A DNA stretch of 64,000 nt, taken from positions 1 through 64,000 of the forward strand of contig CAIUHP010000028.1 in assembly GCA_903899015.1 (NCBI GenBank). Direction: 5' to 3'. Below the pieces are notes generated by a model, which was not told the origin of the DNA, made no database searches, and saw nothing but the letters and a program-made list of their open reading frames with translations. This DNA comes from an uncultured Armatimonadota bacterium. GTDB taxonomy: Bacteria; Armatimonadota; Fimbriimonadia; Fimbriimonadales; Fimbriimonadaceae. A program made the translations under genes and the position numbers. This document shows positions 46,296 through 53,836 of this stretch, piece by piece; the stretch's first letter is position 1, and each line of letters opens with the position of its first letter.

Positions 46296-47707
46296 TTCTT
46301 TCCCACTTAATCACCGCCCTGGCACTTCAGACTCCCGCAACGTCGGCCGAAATCACGATTTATAATCAGGGTTTCGGGCTAATTAAGGAAGTACGTGAGC
46401 TTCAATTAAAGTCGGGAAGGCAATCGGTCGCCATCTCAGACGTTGCATCTCTGATTGATCCAACCAGCGTCAGTTTTCATAGCTTGACGCCAGGAAATCC
46501 ATTTGAGGTCCTTGAACAGAACTATCAGTTCGACCTAATTAATCCTATCGCGATTCTCAATAAATCGGTGGGGCAGAAGATAAAGTTCTTCCGGACGGTT
46601 GGAATTGCTAAAGATGTCCTCTCAGGCACGCTCTTAAGCGCGCCAACTGCGGTTGTTTCAAATCCAAATGGCGGAAGCGAACAATCCTATAACGGCATGG
46701 TCATTCGAACCGATGACAATCGAATCGTATTGAATCCAGCCGGTGAAGTCCAAGTGATGTCTATTCCGCCCGGGTTGATCAGTCGGCCAACCTTGGCATG
46801 GGACGTAATTTCTCAAAGCGCAGGAAATCGATCCGTTGAATTGAGCTACATCAGCAATGGCCTGAACTGGAACGCCGATTATGTGATGACGCTCGACGGA
46901 ACCGGAAATGCCGATGTCCAAGGTTGGGTGACTCTTAGCAACACGAGCGGAGCCTCATGGAAGAACGCCAAACTTAAGCTCCTTGCCGGCGATGTTCACA
47001 CCGTGGAAGCACCGCAACCGACGGTCGTCTTCGCGAGTGCTTTTGACAAAGCAGACCAACTGAAGGCTCCCGGGTTTAAAGAAGAATCCCTGTTTGAATA
47101 TCACCTTTACACTCTTCAGCGTCCAGCGGATGTGCTCAATAATGAGACCAAGCAAGTGACATTGCTTGAGGGGCAGGGTGTTCCGGTCACGAAGAAGTTG
47201 ATCGTGGATTCGATCGTTAATTCTTATTATCCGAGCGAAGGCGAGATCGGTACTGGCGATATTAAGCCCCAGGTTCGAATTGAGTTTATGAACGACGAAA
47301 AGAGCAAGATGGGAATGCCCTTGCCCAAAGGTAAATTCCGTATTTACCAGCGAGATCAATCCGGCTCTGTGCAGTTATTAGGCGAAGATCAGATTGATCA
47401 CACTCCAAGAAATGAGAAAGTTTCTTTGAACGTGGGCCGGTCGTTCGATGTCGTTTCAACTCGGCTACGAACGAACTTCACCCGACTCTCGAACCAATCG
47501 GTTCGTGAGACGTTCACGATTGAACTTCGCAATCGTAAAGAAACGGCCGAGACCGTGAATGTTCTAGAACGTCACTGGGGAGATTGGAAAGTTACCGAAC
47601 ACAATTTGGATTTCACCAAAGAAGACAGCAACACCATGCAGTTCATCGTTCCGCTTAAACCAAACGAGGTGAAGAAGATTACGTATACCGTCGAAACGAA
47701 GTGGTAG
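46289..47707 (+). CDS. DUF4139 domain protein, copy 2
   Basis: 472 residues, colinear with the preceding gene over its whole length and sharing most motifs (ITIYNQGFGLIKEVREL, SVSFHSLTP, YISNGLNWNADYVMTLDG, EIGTGDIKPQVRIEF, LRNRKETAETVNVLERHW, YTVETKW). The main difference is the loop around residues 245-270, Gly-rich in copy 1 and QPTVVFASAFDKADQLKAPG here. Signal peptide VVLSHLITALALQTPATSA. Start ATG overlaps the copy-1 stop by seven bases, so expression is coupled. A hairpin at 47803 ends the operon. Confidence 0.88.
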   Translation: MVVLSHLITALALQTPATSAEITIYNQGFGLIKEVRELQLKSGRQSVAISDVASLIDPTSVSFHSLTPGNPFEVLEQNYQFDLINPIAILNKSVGQKIKFFRTVGIAKDVLSGTLLSAPTAVVSNPNGGSEQSYNGMVIRTDDNRIVLNPAGEVQVMSIPPGLISRPTLAWDVISQSAGNRSVELSYISNGLNWNADYVMTLDGTGNADVQGWVTLSNTSGASWKNAKLKLLAGDVHTVEAPQPTVVFASAFDKADQLKAPGFKEESLFEYHLYTLQRPADVLNNETKQVTLLEGQGVPVTKKLIVDSIVNSYYPSEGEIGTGDIKPQVRIEFMNDEKSKMGMPLPKGKFRIYQRDQSGSVQLLGEDQIDHTPRNEKVSLNVGRSFDVVSTRLRTNFTRLSNQSVRETFTIELRNRKETAETVNVLERHWGDWKVTEHNLDFTKEDSNTMQFIVPLKPNEVKKITYTVETKW

Positions 47708-48029
47708 AGGGCGTCCTTAGTCCACAGAAATGCTTGGAGTTAGAAGCTTTCCGGGCAGTTTGATATTGTCGGCAGAAGGATGTATCTCGCGAATGCTCGT
47801 AGACCGGGGATGGTTCTTGCCCCGGTTTTGCTTCCAATGGGCGAAACTTGGTAAGGCGAATGACCGAGCGTTATTTCGTTTGAAATACGGTGACCCTTCG
47901 TAGTCAGGATTCGAGCTTTACGAGCAAAACCGCGGCACAACCCATCCACGGTCTACAAATGATTGAGAAAGGGATTCATTCAGGACGGTTTGATATTCTC
48001 GTCCGAAGAAACCAATGAGTTGATCTAAT
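47708..48029. other. Intergenic region with a 21-base direct motif repeat
   Basis: No gene is supported over about 320 bases. It contains a hairpin at 47803 and two copies of a motif GTTTGATATTnTCnnCnGAAG at 47758-47778 and 47988-48008, 230 bases apart in the same orientation. The role is unknown. Confidence 0.45.
47803..47829 (+). terminator. Hairpin terminator after the DUF4139 pair
   Basis: ACCGGGG pairs perfectly with CCCCGGT across a ten-base loop, followed by TTTGCTT. Likely transcript end for the DUF4139 operon, about 100 bases past its stop. Confidence 0.65.
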
Positions 48030-49217
48030 CTATTTGCCTACAGTAGCCGTTCCGCTGTTTGGCAGACTCGCATTGATTAGCCCCACAAACGATTGGAATT
48101 GAGCGAGTGCAGGGCGATGCTTGCCTTCTTTATCGAGAAGATTGAGCGGGCTATCGCCATTTTTCGAGAAATCGGAGAGGATCGCGCCAGCGTATCCCTG
48201 TTTCATCGCCGAGTCAAGGAAGGCCATATCCGTCTTTGTCTGCAGTTCAGCATCGGAAGTCTTTGAAGACTGGCCGCATGCTCCAATGAGAACGGGGCGA
48301 TCCAGTTTGAGCTCCCTAGCGGGGGGAAGCACGCCCTTATCGTCAAACATGTGGACATCAAAAAAGTCCAGGCCGAGCTTGCTGAACTTGCCAGATTTAA
48401 CGTTGTCGGTTTCGTGCAACCCCGAGCTTGCGCTGACCAATCTTTGAGGATCGACTGATTTTACGACGTCAAGGGTGGATTTCAAGAACGTCCTCGCTTG
48501 GTCCCACGAGATACCCTTGTCGGTCTTGTTTCCGTCCTTGCCCGAAATCTGAGATTCTATTTCTCCGAAGAGATCGATTGCAAAAACGCTCGATCTGCCT
48601 TTAAGCTTGGCAACCAAAGGTGTGATTGCTTTCTTAAGGAAAGCATTCTTTGCATTAACATCCGTAAGAGGATTCTTCGCGATCGCAGATTCAGACCACG
48701 AATCGAGTAGGCAAACGTAGACTTGCATTTTGCTAGCTTCTGCCTTGTCCAGCAGATCCGACAGATTCTTTTGAAAGGCGTCGTCGAGCCCGCTAACAAG
48801 TCCGCCGGAATCTAGTTTGAGACCGTTTAGTTTCTGGAAAAGGCGAATTCGAATAACGTTTGATCCGACTCCCGCCATATCCTGCATGGTGGACGCTACG
48901 AGCTTAGAGCTGTAACCGGGTTCGGCTTCGCCGAGGAGGGGGCTTTTACCCAACTCACGATCGGGCTGCCCTGTAAAGCTGGAAACATTAAAACCCGCTA
49001 CGAAGCCTTGTCGACCATTTTGGAGCGGGAGAAGCTTTGAACCCAGTGTCGCCGCACCGAATGACGTTGCCGAGGGTACCGTTGAATTATCCAGCGAACG
49101 AGATCCGTTTCCGGAGTTGTAGCCAGACATATCGCCCGTCTGCGTCCCTCCGCACCCGGTAAGAGTGAGCCCCAATCCTATCGTGACGGGAACGACCGCT
49201 TTCATCGTGAATCTCAT
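48030..49217 (-). CDS. Lipoprotein with GH5-like glycosidase barrel, catalytic nucleophile apparently lost
   Basis: 395 residues. Lipoprotein signal with LTGC lipobox at Cys22. A Ser/Gly-rich linker is followed by a TIM-barrel-like sequence (GFVAGFNVSSF, NVIRIRLFQKLNGLKL, MQVYVCLLDSW, VFAIDLFGEIES, DPQRLVSASS, LGLDFFDVHMFDD, RPVLIGACGQSS, GYAGAILSDFS) arranged as in cellulase/mannanase families. The acid/base position reads GEIES instead of NEPE, and the strand that normally ends in EFG reads GACGQ, so the nucleophile seems missing. I infer a carbohydrate-binding pseudoenzyme. ATG 49205 is an alternative start. Confidence 0.7.
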   Translation of the reverse strand: MRFTMKAVVPVTIGLGLTLTGCGGTQTGDMSGYNSGNGSRSLDNSTVPSATSFGAATLGSKLLPLQNGRQGFVAGFNVSSFTGQPDRELGKSPLLGEAEPGYSSKLVASTMQDMAGVGSNVIRIRLFQKLNGLKLDSGGLVSGLDDAFQKNLSDLLDKAEASKMQVYVCLLDSWSESAIAKNPLTDVNAKNAFLKKAITPLVAKLKGRSSVFAIDLFGEIESQISGKDGNKTDKGISWDQARTFLKSTLDVVKSVDPQRLVSASSGLHETDNVKSGKFSKLGLDFFDVHMFDDKGVLPPARELKLDRPVLIGACGQSSKTSDAELQTKTDMAFLDSAMKQGYAGAILSDFSKNGDSPLNLLDKEGKHRPALAQFQSFVGLINASLPNSGTATVGK

Positions 49218-49346
49218 GTGTATTTAGCCTAACCCAAAATGAAGGGTGTTTGTGCCCAATCATTTGCATCTGCCCCCGAAACAATAGACGAGTGGTAGTA
49301 GGACAAGGTTCTTTTTTGGTAAGTTCCTTATGCCCACTTATTAACC

Positions 49347-50063
49347 ATGATCTATGCAATCGGTGATATCCATGGCCACCTTTCCAAGCTGGAATTGCTT
49401 CTACACAAGTTAATTCACCATGGGATGCGCAATGACGACACTTTGGTTTTTATAGGTGATTATATTGACCGGGGCCCCGAAACAGCAGGTGTGATCGACC
49501 TACTTATAAAATTGCAAGCTAGCCGACCCAACACAGTTTTCCTTCGATGAAACCACGAGCAGCTTATGCTCGATGCCAGGCAAAGATTTGAGCCTGAGTT
49601 TGATTCAAATAATCCGGTTGGAACTTGCGAATTGGGTATGCATTGGTTTCCGAACGGTGGAATTGAAACACTACGTTCTTACGGCGAGCTTAAGGGTCGG
49701 CATTGGTCGAAGATCATTCCTGAGTCGCACTGGAATTTTGTTCTGAACACCCAATTGGAATACGAAGAAGCTCATTATCTTTTTGTCCACGCTGGAATTG
49801 TTCCACCTGGCCTCTATTGGAGGTTTGGCGTCTACGAGGCCGATCCGCGACTCTGGATCCGAGATGAATTTATCCGTTCCCGCTCAGACTTCGGTGGCCG
49901 TGTCGTCGTCTACGGTCACACCCCAAGTTCCAGCGGCCTGCCGGTCATCCAAGCCAACAAACTAGGCATCGACACCGGCGCCGGCTTCGGCGGTCCGCTG
50001 ACCGCCGTGGGATTGAAGAGTAAATACGACCCTCGCGACTTGCTAATTATTCAGGTGAAGTAA
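49347..50063 (+). pseudogene. PPP-family serine/threonine or ApaH-like phosphatase, broken by an in-frame TGA in the GNHE motif
   Basis: One frame of about 238 codons. N-terminal part: MIYAIGDIHGHLSKL and VFIGDYIDRGPETAG, metal motifs I and II. At 49548-49550 TGA stands where the family has Gly of GNHE (VFLR-stop-NHEQLML). The rest continues in frame with FVHAGIVPPG, VVYGHTPSS and IDTGAGFGGPLTAVGL, all intact. A single G-to-T change (GGA to TGA) explains it. The second half could initiate at an ATG at 49566, but would lack metal motifs I and II. Either a recent pseudogene or a sequencing error. Confidence 0.85.
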
Positions 50064-50149
50064 TGTGGGCTATTTCAGACTTGACTGGAGCATCCAACGA
50101 CCCAAAGGATCGTGCCAAGCTTGAAGCAGAAGGTATCTTCAATTATTAA
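50063..50149 (+). CDS. Possible 28-codon small ORF after the phosphatase
   Basis: ATG 50063 overlaps the phosphatase stop (TAATG). The frame gives MWAISDLTGASNDPKDRAKLEAEGIFNY and ends at 50149. It may be a remnant of a larger gene in this decayed region. No family recognised and no independent evidence for expression. Confidence 0.2.
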   Translation: MWAISDLTGASNDPKDRAKLEAEGIFNY

Positions 50150-50210
50150 CAACATTCGGTAGGTATGCCGAACAGGCGGATACACTTACTAAAGAGGAGG
50201 CCGAACGGAA

Positions 50211-50522
50211 ATGAATGAAGCAGACTATCTCAGTTTTATCGTTGACCGTATGCGGAGATGCTTCGATGTAAAAAAGATCATTCTATTCGGCTCCCGGTCA
50301 AAGGGCACTGCCAGTATCGACAGCGATTTTGATGTGCTCGTGATTGCTGAAACGAATATCCCGTTCATTAAGAGACAGGGGCTAGCGATGGTAGCGCTGG
50401 GCAAACACGAATACCCTGTCGATCTTTTGGTTTATACGCCAATGGAAGCTGAATTGGCCGCAACCGTTCTTGGCTCCGCTGTCTATTGGGCAGAAAAAGA
50501 AGGCAAGGTCTATCTTGCTTGA
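50211..50522 (+). CDS. MNT-type nucleotidyltransferase, antitoxin of an MNT/HEPN pair
   Basis: 103 residues, preceded by a strong ribosome site (AGAGGAGG). The minimal nucleotidyltransferase motif is complete: IILFGSRSKGTASIDSDFDVLVIAE, with GS, the DxD-type SDFD and a later acidic residue in HEYPVDLLVYTP. MNT proteins of this kind act as antitoxins that AMPylate the HEPN ribonuclease toxin partner. The HEPN partner gene follows, its TTG start overlapping this stop, but is broken. This copy may now be a free-standing relic. Confidence 0.85.
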   Translation: MNEADYLSFIVDRMRRCFDVKKIILFGSRSKGTASIDSDFDVLVIAETNIPFIKRQGLAMVALGKHEYPVDLLVYTPMEAELAATVLGSAVYWAEKEGKVYLA

Positions 50523-50866
50523 CTCAGCAACACAAGACTGGATTGACAAAGCCATTGAGGACGAACAAGTAATTTCTCTGATTACCGGAAATAAGGGGCC
50601 GTGGGGTTTAGCAGCCTTTCATATTCAGCAAGCAGCCTAAAAATATCTCAAGGCATTTCTTGTCAAACATAAGGTAGCTCCTCCCAGAACACATGATCGC
50701 TCCCAGTTAATTGAGCTTATCGTAGGAGTTAATCTGCCCGAGCTAGTAGTTGACGCGATGGCAAGGACAGGTTCATTCGCCTGGCTCACAAGATAGCGAG
50801 CTTGACGTTTTAGAGGTGCTGGATGATCTTGAGCGGGTCAAATCTTGGATAATTCCGAATTTATGA
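50515..50866 (+). pseudogene. HEPN-domain protein, degraded toxin partner of the MNT gene
   Basis: Starting at TTG 50515 the frame reads LLDSATQDWIDKAIEDEQVI and AAFHIQQAA, then TAA at 50638-50640 where HEPN proteins usually have Glu (AEKYLKAFL), then KYLKAFLVKHKVAPPRTHDRSQLIEL. Around 50740-50770 the frame must shift; the other frame then gives SPGSQDSELDVLEVLDDLERVKSWIIPNL, a normal HEPN C terminus, ending TGA at 50866. At least one nonsense change and one frameshift make it non-functional. The R-x4-6-H catalytic motif cannot be fully checked. Confidence 0.8.
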
Positions 50867-50924
50867 GCTGAGTAGATGTGATTACTCCGGCGGCCACATG
50901 TTTGTAAGGGAACCACCGGCGGTT

Positions 50925-51314
50925 TCAATCAGCTGGGATTGATGCCAACCAATCCAGCTTCAAAATATGACGATCAGCTGTCATAAGTGGTAGGTTCTGT
51001 TGGACTGCAGTCCCAGCAATCAGTCTGTCAAATGGGTCAGCGTGCTCGAATTTGAGGGTCCGGCTTCTAATCACGATCTCCTCGGACACCGGGATCCTTA
51101 TTACCTTTGATGACTTCATCCATCTTCGAACGAGCGCTTCGGGCTCGTATTGGCTGGCAAGCCGCCCCTTCTCTACTGCCACCATGGTTTCGTAAATGGA
51201 AACTGTGCTAATTGCGATTCGCGGGGAGCTTTGCAGTCGCTCTTTGGCAGAAAGCGAAAGTCTATCGGAGTCCATATGAAACCAAATCCACACATGAGTA
51301 TCAATCAGAATCAC
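50925..51314 (-). CDS. VapC-like PIN-domain ribonuclease toxin
   Basis: 129 residues from GTG 51314, which overlaps the antitoxin stop as GTGA; a TTG at 51329 is an alternative. The PIN acidic residues are all present: Asp5 in ILIDTHVWIW, Glu in SIYETMVAVEKG, Asp in HADPFDRLIAGTA and Asp in MTADRHIL. Predicted Mg-dependent endoribonuclease that cuts RNA when released from its antitoxin. It pairs with the Phd/YefM-type gene immediately upstream; intact, unlike its neighbours. Confidence 0.9.
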   Translation of the reverse strand: MILIDTHVWIWFHMDSDRLSLSAKERLQSSPRIAISTVSIYETMVAVEKGRLASQYEPEALVRRWMKSSKVIRIPVSEEIVIRSRTLKFEHADPFDRLIAGTAVQQNLPLMTADRHILKLDWLASIPAD

Positions 51315-51547
51315 GCAAGGTCTCCCCAATCTTCGGGCGAGATAATTGGCCCCACAATGTCTCCGACGATTACCGCGTCGCCCTTGAATTCGTCGAATAT
51401 CTGTTCGGAATGGAGTTCGTCGACTCGTACCAGCTGTGCAATGGGTCGTCCTCTTTTCGTAATCTGAACGGTCTCGCCTGAAATCCGTACCTGTTCAAGC
51501 AATTTCAGAGCATTGTGTTTATATTCCGTTGCACTGACCTGAATCAT
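51311..51547 (-). CDS. Phd/YefM-family antitoxin
   Basis: 78 residues from ATG 51547 (MIQVSATEYKHNALKLLEQV). The N-terminal part with VSATEYKHNALKLLEQVRISGETVQITKRGRPIAQLVRV is the Phd/YefM DNA-binding fold; the C-terminal acidic tail (HSEQIFDEFKGDAVIVGDIVG) should wrap the toxin. Its stop overlaps the VapC-like start (GTGA). A TATAAT-like hexamer lies six bases before the start codon, so the mRNA may be leaderless and autoregulated. Confidence 0.88.
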   Translation of the reverse strand: MIQVSATEYKHNALKLLEQVRISGETVQITKRGRPIAQLVRVDELHSEQIFDEFKGDAVIVGDIVGPIISPEDWGDLA

Positions 51548-51582
51548 ATGTCCATTATACATGGCCATATTTCTTTGAGAGC
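51548..51582 (-). promoter_or_regulatory. Candidate promoter/operator for the Phd-VapC pair
   Basis: On the minus strand, CCATGTATAATGGACAT precedes ATG 51547. TATAAT ends seven bases before the start, which would place transcription initiation at or near the ATG. ATGT and ACAT flank it as a short inverted repeat, a plausible site for antitoxin binding. A -35 at about 19 bases upstream (TTGCTC) is weakly matched. Confidence 0.4.
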
Positions 51583-51699
51583 AAATACACATCAGCACGC
51601 AACGGGTGCCAAGGAACGTAAAGGTGGGTGTTGAAACTTGACGACCTTGGTGTGATGCACAATTTTTAGCTTATGGATCTACAATCACACGGGAACTAA

Positions 51700-52125
51700 A
51701 TGAGTTCAGACAGTACGATCGCGATATTTGTGGGTGACTTTAAGGCGCTCGTTTTGGAGCTTCGAGAAGCGAAAGTTTTCGATGAAACCTTTCACTTTCC
51801 AGATATCGAGGCGGCAATTGAATGCCTTGCAACTCTGAAGGCCGGGGATTTATTCGTCATGGGTTTCTTCGTTCGACCATCGTCAGTTTCAAATGGAGGA
51901 GGGACGTTGGCGGAAAAGCTAGGCTTGTTGTCGCCAGAAAAAGACTGGTCTATGCATTCATTTGAGTACGTTCCTGAGATTCGAAGAATCGTGCCGAGTG
52001 CTAGGGTTTGGATAGCAACGGCACAATACGACGATTTGTCCGACTTCCAACTTTGGAACGATAAATTGGGAGTGGAAATGGTTCCTGCACCTCTTTCGCT
52101 AGAATTCGTCGTCTCTAAACTGTAA
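51700..52125 (+). CDS. Hypothetical protein, possibly a divergent REC-like fold
   Basis: 141 residues. No named family recognised. The pattern of strands and helices (IAIFVGDFKALVLELREAKVF, LFVMGFFVRPSS, ARVWIATAQYDDL, VEMVPAPLSLEFV) resembles a receiver domain, but phosphoacceptor and lysine positions are not obvious. It lies in the accessory island upstream of the small protein/nucleotidyltransferase pair on the same strand. Confidence 0.55.
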   Translation: MSSDSTIAIFVGDFKALVLELREAKVFDETFHFPDIEAAIECLATLKAGDLFVMGFFVRPSSVSNGGGTLAEKLGLLSPEKDWSMHSFEYVPEIRRIVPSARVWIATAQYDDLSDFQLWNDKLGVEMVPAPLSLEFVVSKL

Positions 52126-52208
52126 AGGGTGAATTCATTACCGCGACCCTGGAAGTGGGTCTAGTATCAGGTTGTGACTTCGAATTAGGTCCAGTGGTAA
52201 GATTCGAC

Positions 52209-52421
52209 ATGTTGAACAACCAAAGTCAAGAAGAGCTTTTATCTCTCTATACGCGGGCGTTCCGCGAGTTTGGAACACGGGCTCTATGGAACATGCGCCC
52301 CGTGCAAGAACCTGCAGAAGCTGATGCTTTAGCTATCACACGCGCTCTCCGCACACACGCAGGGATGGATGGTCGTCGCCTAGCCGAACGGATCGAAGAG
52401 CTGTGCCGTGCCACTCACTAA
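52209..52421 (+). CDS. Small helical protein, candidate partner of the downstream nucleotidyltransferase
   Basis: 70 residues from ATG 52209 (MLNNQSQEELLSLYTRAFRE). Mostly helical: FGTRALWNMRPVQEPAEADALAITRALRTHAGMDGRRLAERIEELCRA. No DNA-binding motif obvious. Its end overlaps the start of the nucleotidyltransferase gene (GTG 52408) by 14 bases, the usual arrangement of antitoxin-toxin or cofactor pairs. I infer an antitoxin-like partner, without homology proof. Start uncertain; GTG 52155 would add 18 residues. Confidence 0.6.
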   Translation: MLNNQSQEELLSLYTRAFREFGTRALWNMRPVQEPAEADALAITRALRTHAGMDGRRLAERIEELCRATH

Positions 52422-53226
52422 ATTCCAATCGCAAGTGCTTGGCCTCCTGGCTGCGAAGCGGGACCTCAACAGCTTTATTGCAGGAGGAATTGCTCTCAAT
52501 CGAGAGGGCCCGCGCTATTCGCGCGACGTCGATATCTTTCACGATTCTGAAGAGCGACTTGAAATTGCTGCGAATGCTGATGCTGAAATCCTAACTAGAG
52601 CAGGAATGAAATTTACTTGGACACAGATCCTAACAGGGAAACGAGAAGCTGAAGTTGAGAGACTCAATGATCGACTTCGACTTGAATGGGTTCACGATAG
52701 CGCTTTTCGATTCTTTCCCGCGCAACGCGATGAACTGTTTGGATATGTCTTGCATCCTGCCGACCTAGCAACTAACAAGGCTTCAGCAGCGGCCGACCGC
52801 AGGGAACCTCGCGACATCATTGATCTTCTAACGATTCACGAGCACATCCTTCCCCTTGGTGCAACGATCACCGCCGCGGTTGGCCGATTTCCAGGTCAAT
52901 CGCCCGAGGAAATGCTTTCGGATATCAAACGCCACAGCCGTTTCACAGCGGAGGACTTCAGGGTTCTTTCGGTTGAAGAGCCGATAGATGTAGCGGACGT
53001 CCACAACCGGATCAGAAGGATGCTAGATAAGGCGGAAATGTTCATCAGCAACATCCCCAGTCATGCGGTAGGCATGCTCTTCCTCGACGGAGGGCTGCCG
53101 ACGGAGCCAGACATCAATCGTTTAGGCCTGTATGAGCACCGTATCGGTGCAGTGGGCGGCGTTTGGCCATCGTCACCAGATATCTCGCGGGCAATGCTGG
53201 AGAACTACGGCCAAGGCAATCACTGA
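52408..53226 (+). CDS. AbiEii/AbiGii-like nucleotidyltransferase
   Basis: 272 residues from GTG 52408. N-terminal nucleotidyltransferase core: FIAGGIALNREGPRYSRDVDIFHDSEE, with GG at 26-27 and the DxD-like DVD at 40-42 for metal and NTP binding; FGYVLHPADLATNKASAAADRREPRDIIDLLTIHE matches the helical segment of AbiEii-type proteins. Related enzymes act as toxins in type IV TA systems by modifying tRNA. The short overlapping gene upstream is the likely partner, unlike AbiEi, which is larger and wHTH-containing. Function inferred only. Confidence 0.78.
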   Translation: MPLTKFQSQVLGLLAAKRDLNSFIAGGIALNREGPRYSRDVDIFHDSEERLEIAANADAEILTRAGMKFTWTQILTGKREAEVERLNDRLRLEWVHDSAFRFFPAQRDELFGYVLHPADLATNKASAAADRREPRDIIDLLTIHEHILPLGATITAAVGRFPGQSPEEMLSDIKRHSRFTAEDFRVLSVEEPIDVADVHNRIRRMLDKAEMFISNIPSHAVGMLFLDGGLPTEPDINRLGLYEHRIGAVGGVWPSSPDISRAMLENYGQGNH

Positions 53227-53361
53227 ACGGACAACGAGGCTCCAATGGAATGATGGTCGAAGCATCAAAATAAGTTAAATGAGGCTCAGCGGATTTCCGC
53301 AACCAATGCTTGCGACACATAGCAATAGGTATGTGTTTGGGGCAACCGTCTGGGTGGAACT

Positions 53362-53727
53362 ATGAAGCGAATATTAATCGTTGAGAACGACAAGTCGGCA
53401 AGATTGCATCTTGTAAACACCTTTGAACAATCGTGCTTTGAAATTGAGATTGTCCAAAACGTGGAAACGGCTCGTGAGTCGCTGTCCCGGGAGCATCCGA
53501 TAAGCTTGTGCATTCTTCCTGCTCTAATGGTCGGTGGGACTGTGGGCGATGTATTTAGCGGATTGCCACAGTCAGTTCTTTCCCAAACTATCTTTGCTGT
53601 GATGAGTGCATTTCCATCACTCGCTAAGGCTCAATTGGAACTTGAGTTTGTGAAAGTGCACTGGTTGCATCGTCCGCTTCAGGACGATGAATTAGCGAAG
53701 ATGTTGAAACTAATATCGGAAGCTTAA
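53362..53727 (+). CDS. Receiver-like protein without phosphoacceptor aspartate
   Basis: 121 residues, single REC-type domain. RILIVENDKSARLHLVNTF supplies the acidic pocket, IFAVMSAFPSLAKAQLEL the Thr/Ser position, and VHWLHRPLQDDEL the place of the Lys-Pro pair, here Arg-Pro. The strand that should carry the Asp reads SLCILPALMVGG, so the phosphorylation site seems lost. Probably a pseudoreceiver acting by protein interaction. No output domain. Located between the nucleotidyltransferase and the purB end. Confidence 0.65.
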   Translation: MKRILIVENDKSARLHLVNTFEQSCFEIEIVQNVETARESLSREHPISLCILPALMVGGTVGDVFSGLPQSVLSQTIFAVMSAFPSLAKAQLELEFVKVHWLHRPLQDDELAKMLKLISEA

Positions 53728-53763
53728 GAGGAAGCAACCAGGACTATCTCTAGTGCTCAAGCT

Positions 53764-53833
53764 TCACGCCAAGGTCGCAAGGGAACGCAAAGTCAGGATT
53801 CTCCCTTCGCGAAACTTTGCGACCTTTGCGTGA
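53764..53833. repeat. Long inverted repeat of the ACGCAAAGGTCGCAAAG type
   Basis: TCACGCCAAGGTCGCAAG at 53764-53781 pairs with TTTGCGACCTTTGCGTGA at 53816-53833, with one or two mismatches, around a smaller internal GGGAACGCAAAG. This resembles a hairpin repeat that occurs in intergenic regions of many bacterial genomes. It sits between convergent genes and could also end the purB transcript. Confidence 0.6.
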
Positions 53834-53836
53834 GGA

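Noticed and set aside
222-50640. TGA recoding (Gly or Cys) suggested by in-frame TGA codons in the RAYT and phosphatase genes
   Set aside because: Several intact core genes end at TGA with coupled starts (2603, 24912, 40885), and the HEPN lesion is TAA, so ordinary gene decay or sequence error fits better.
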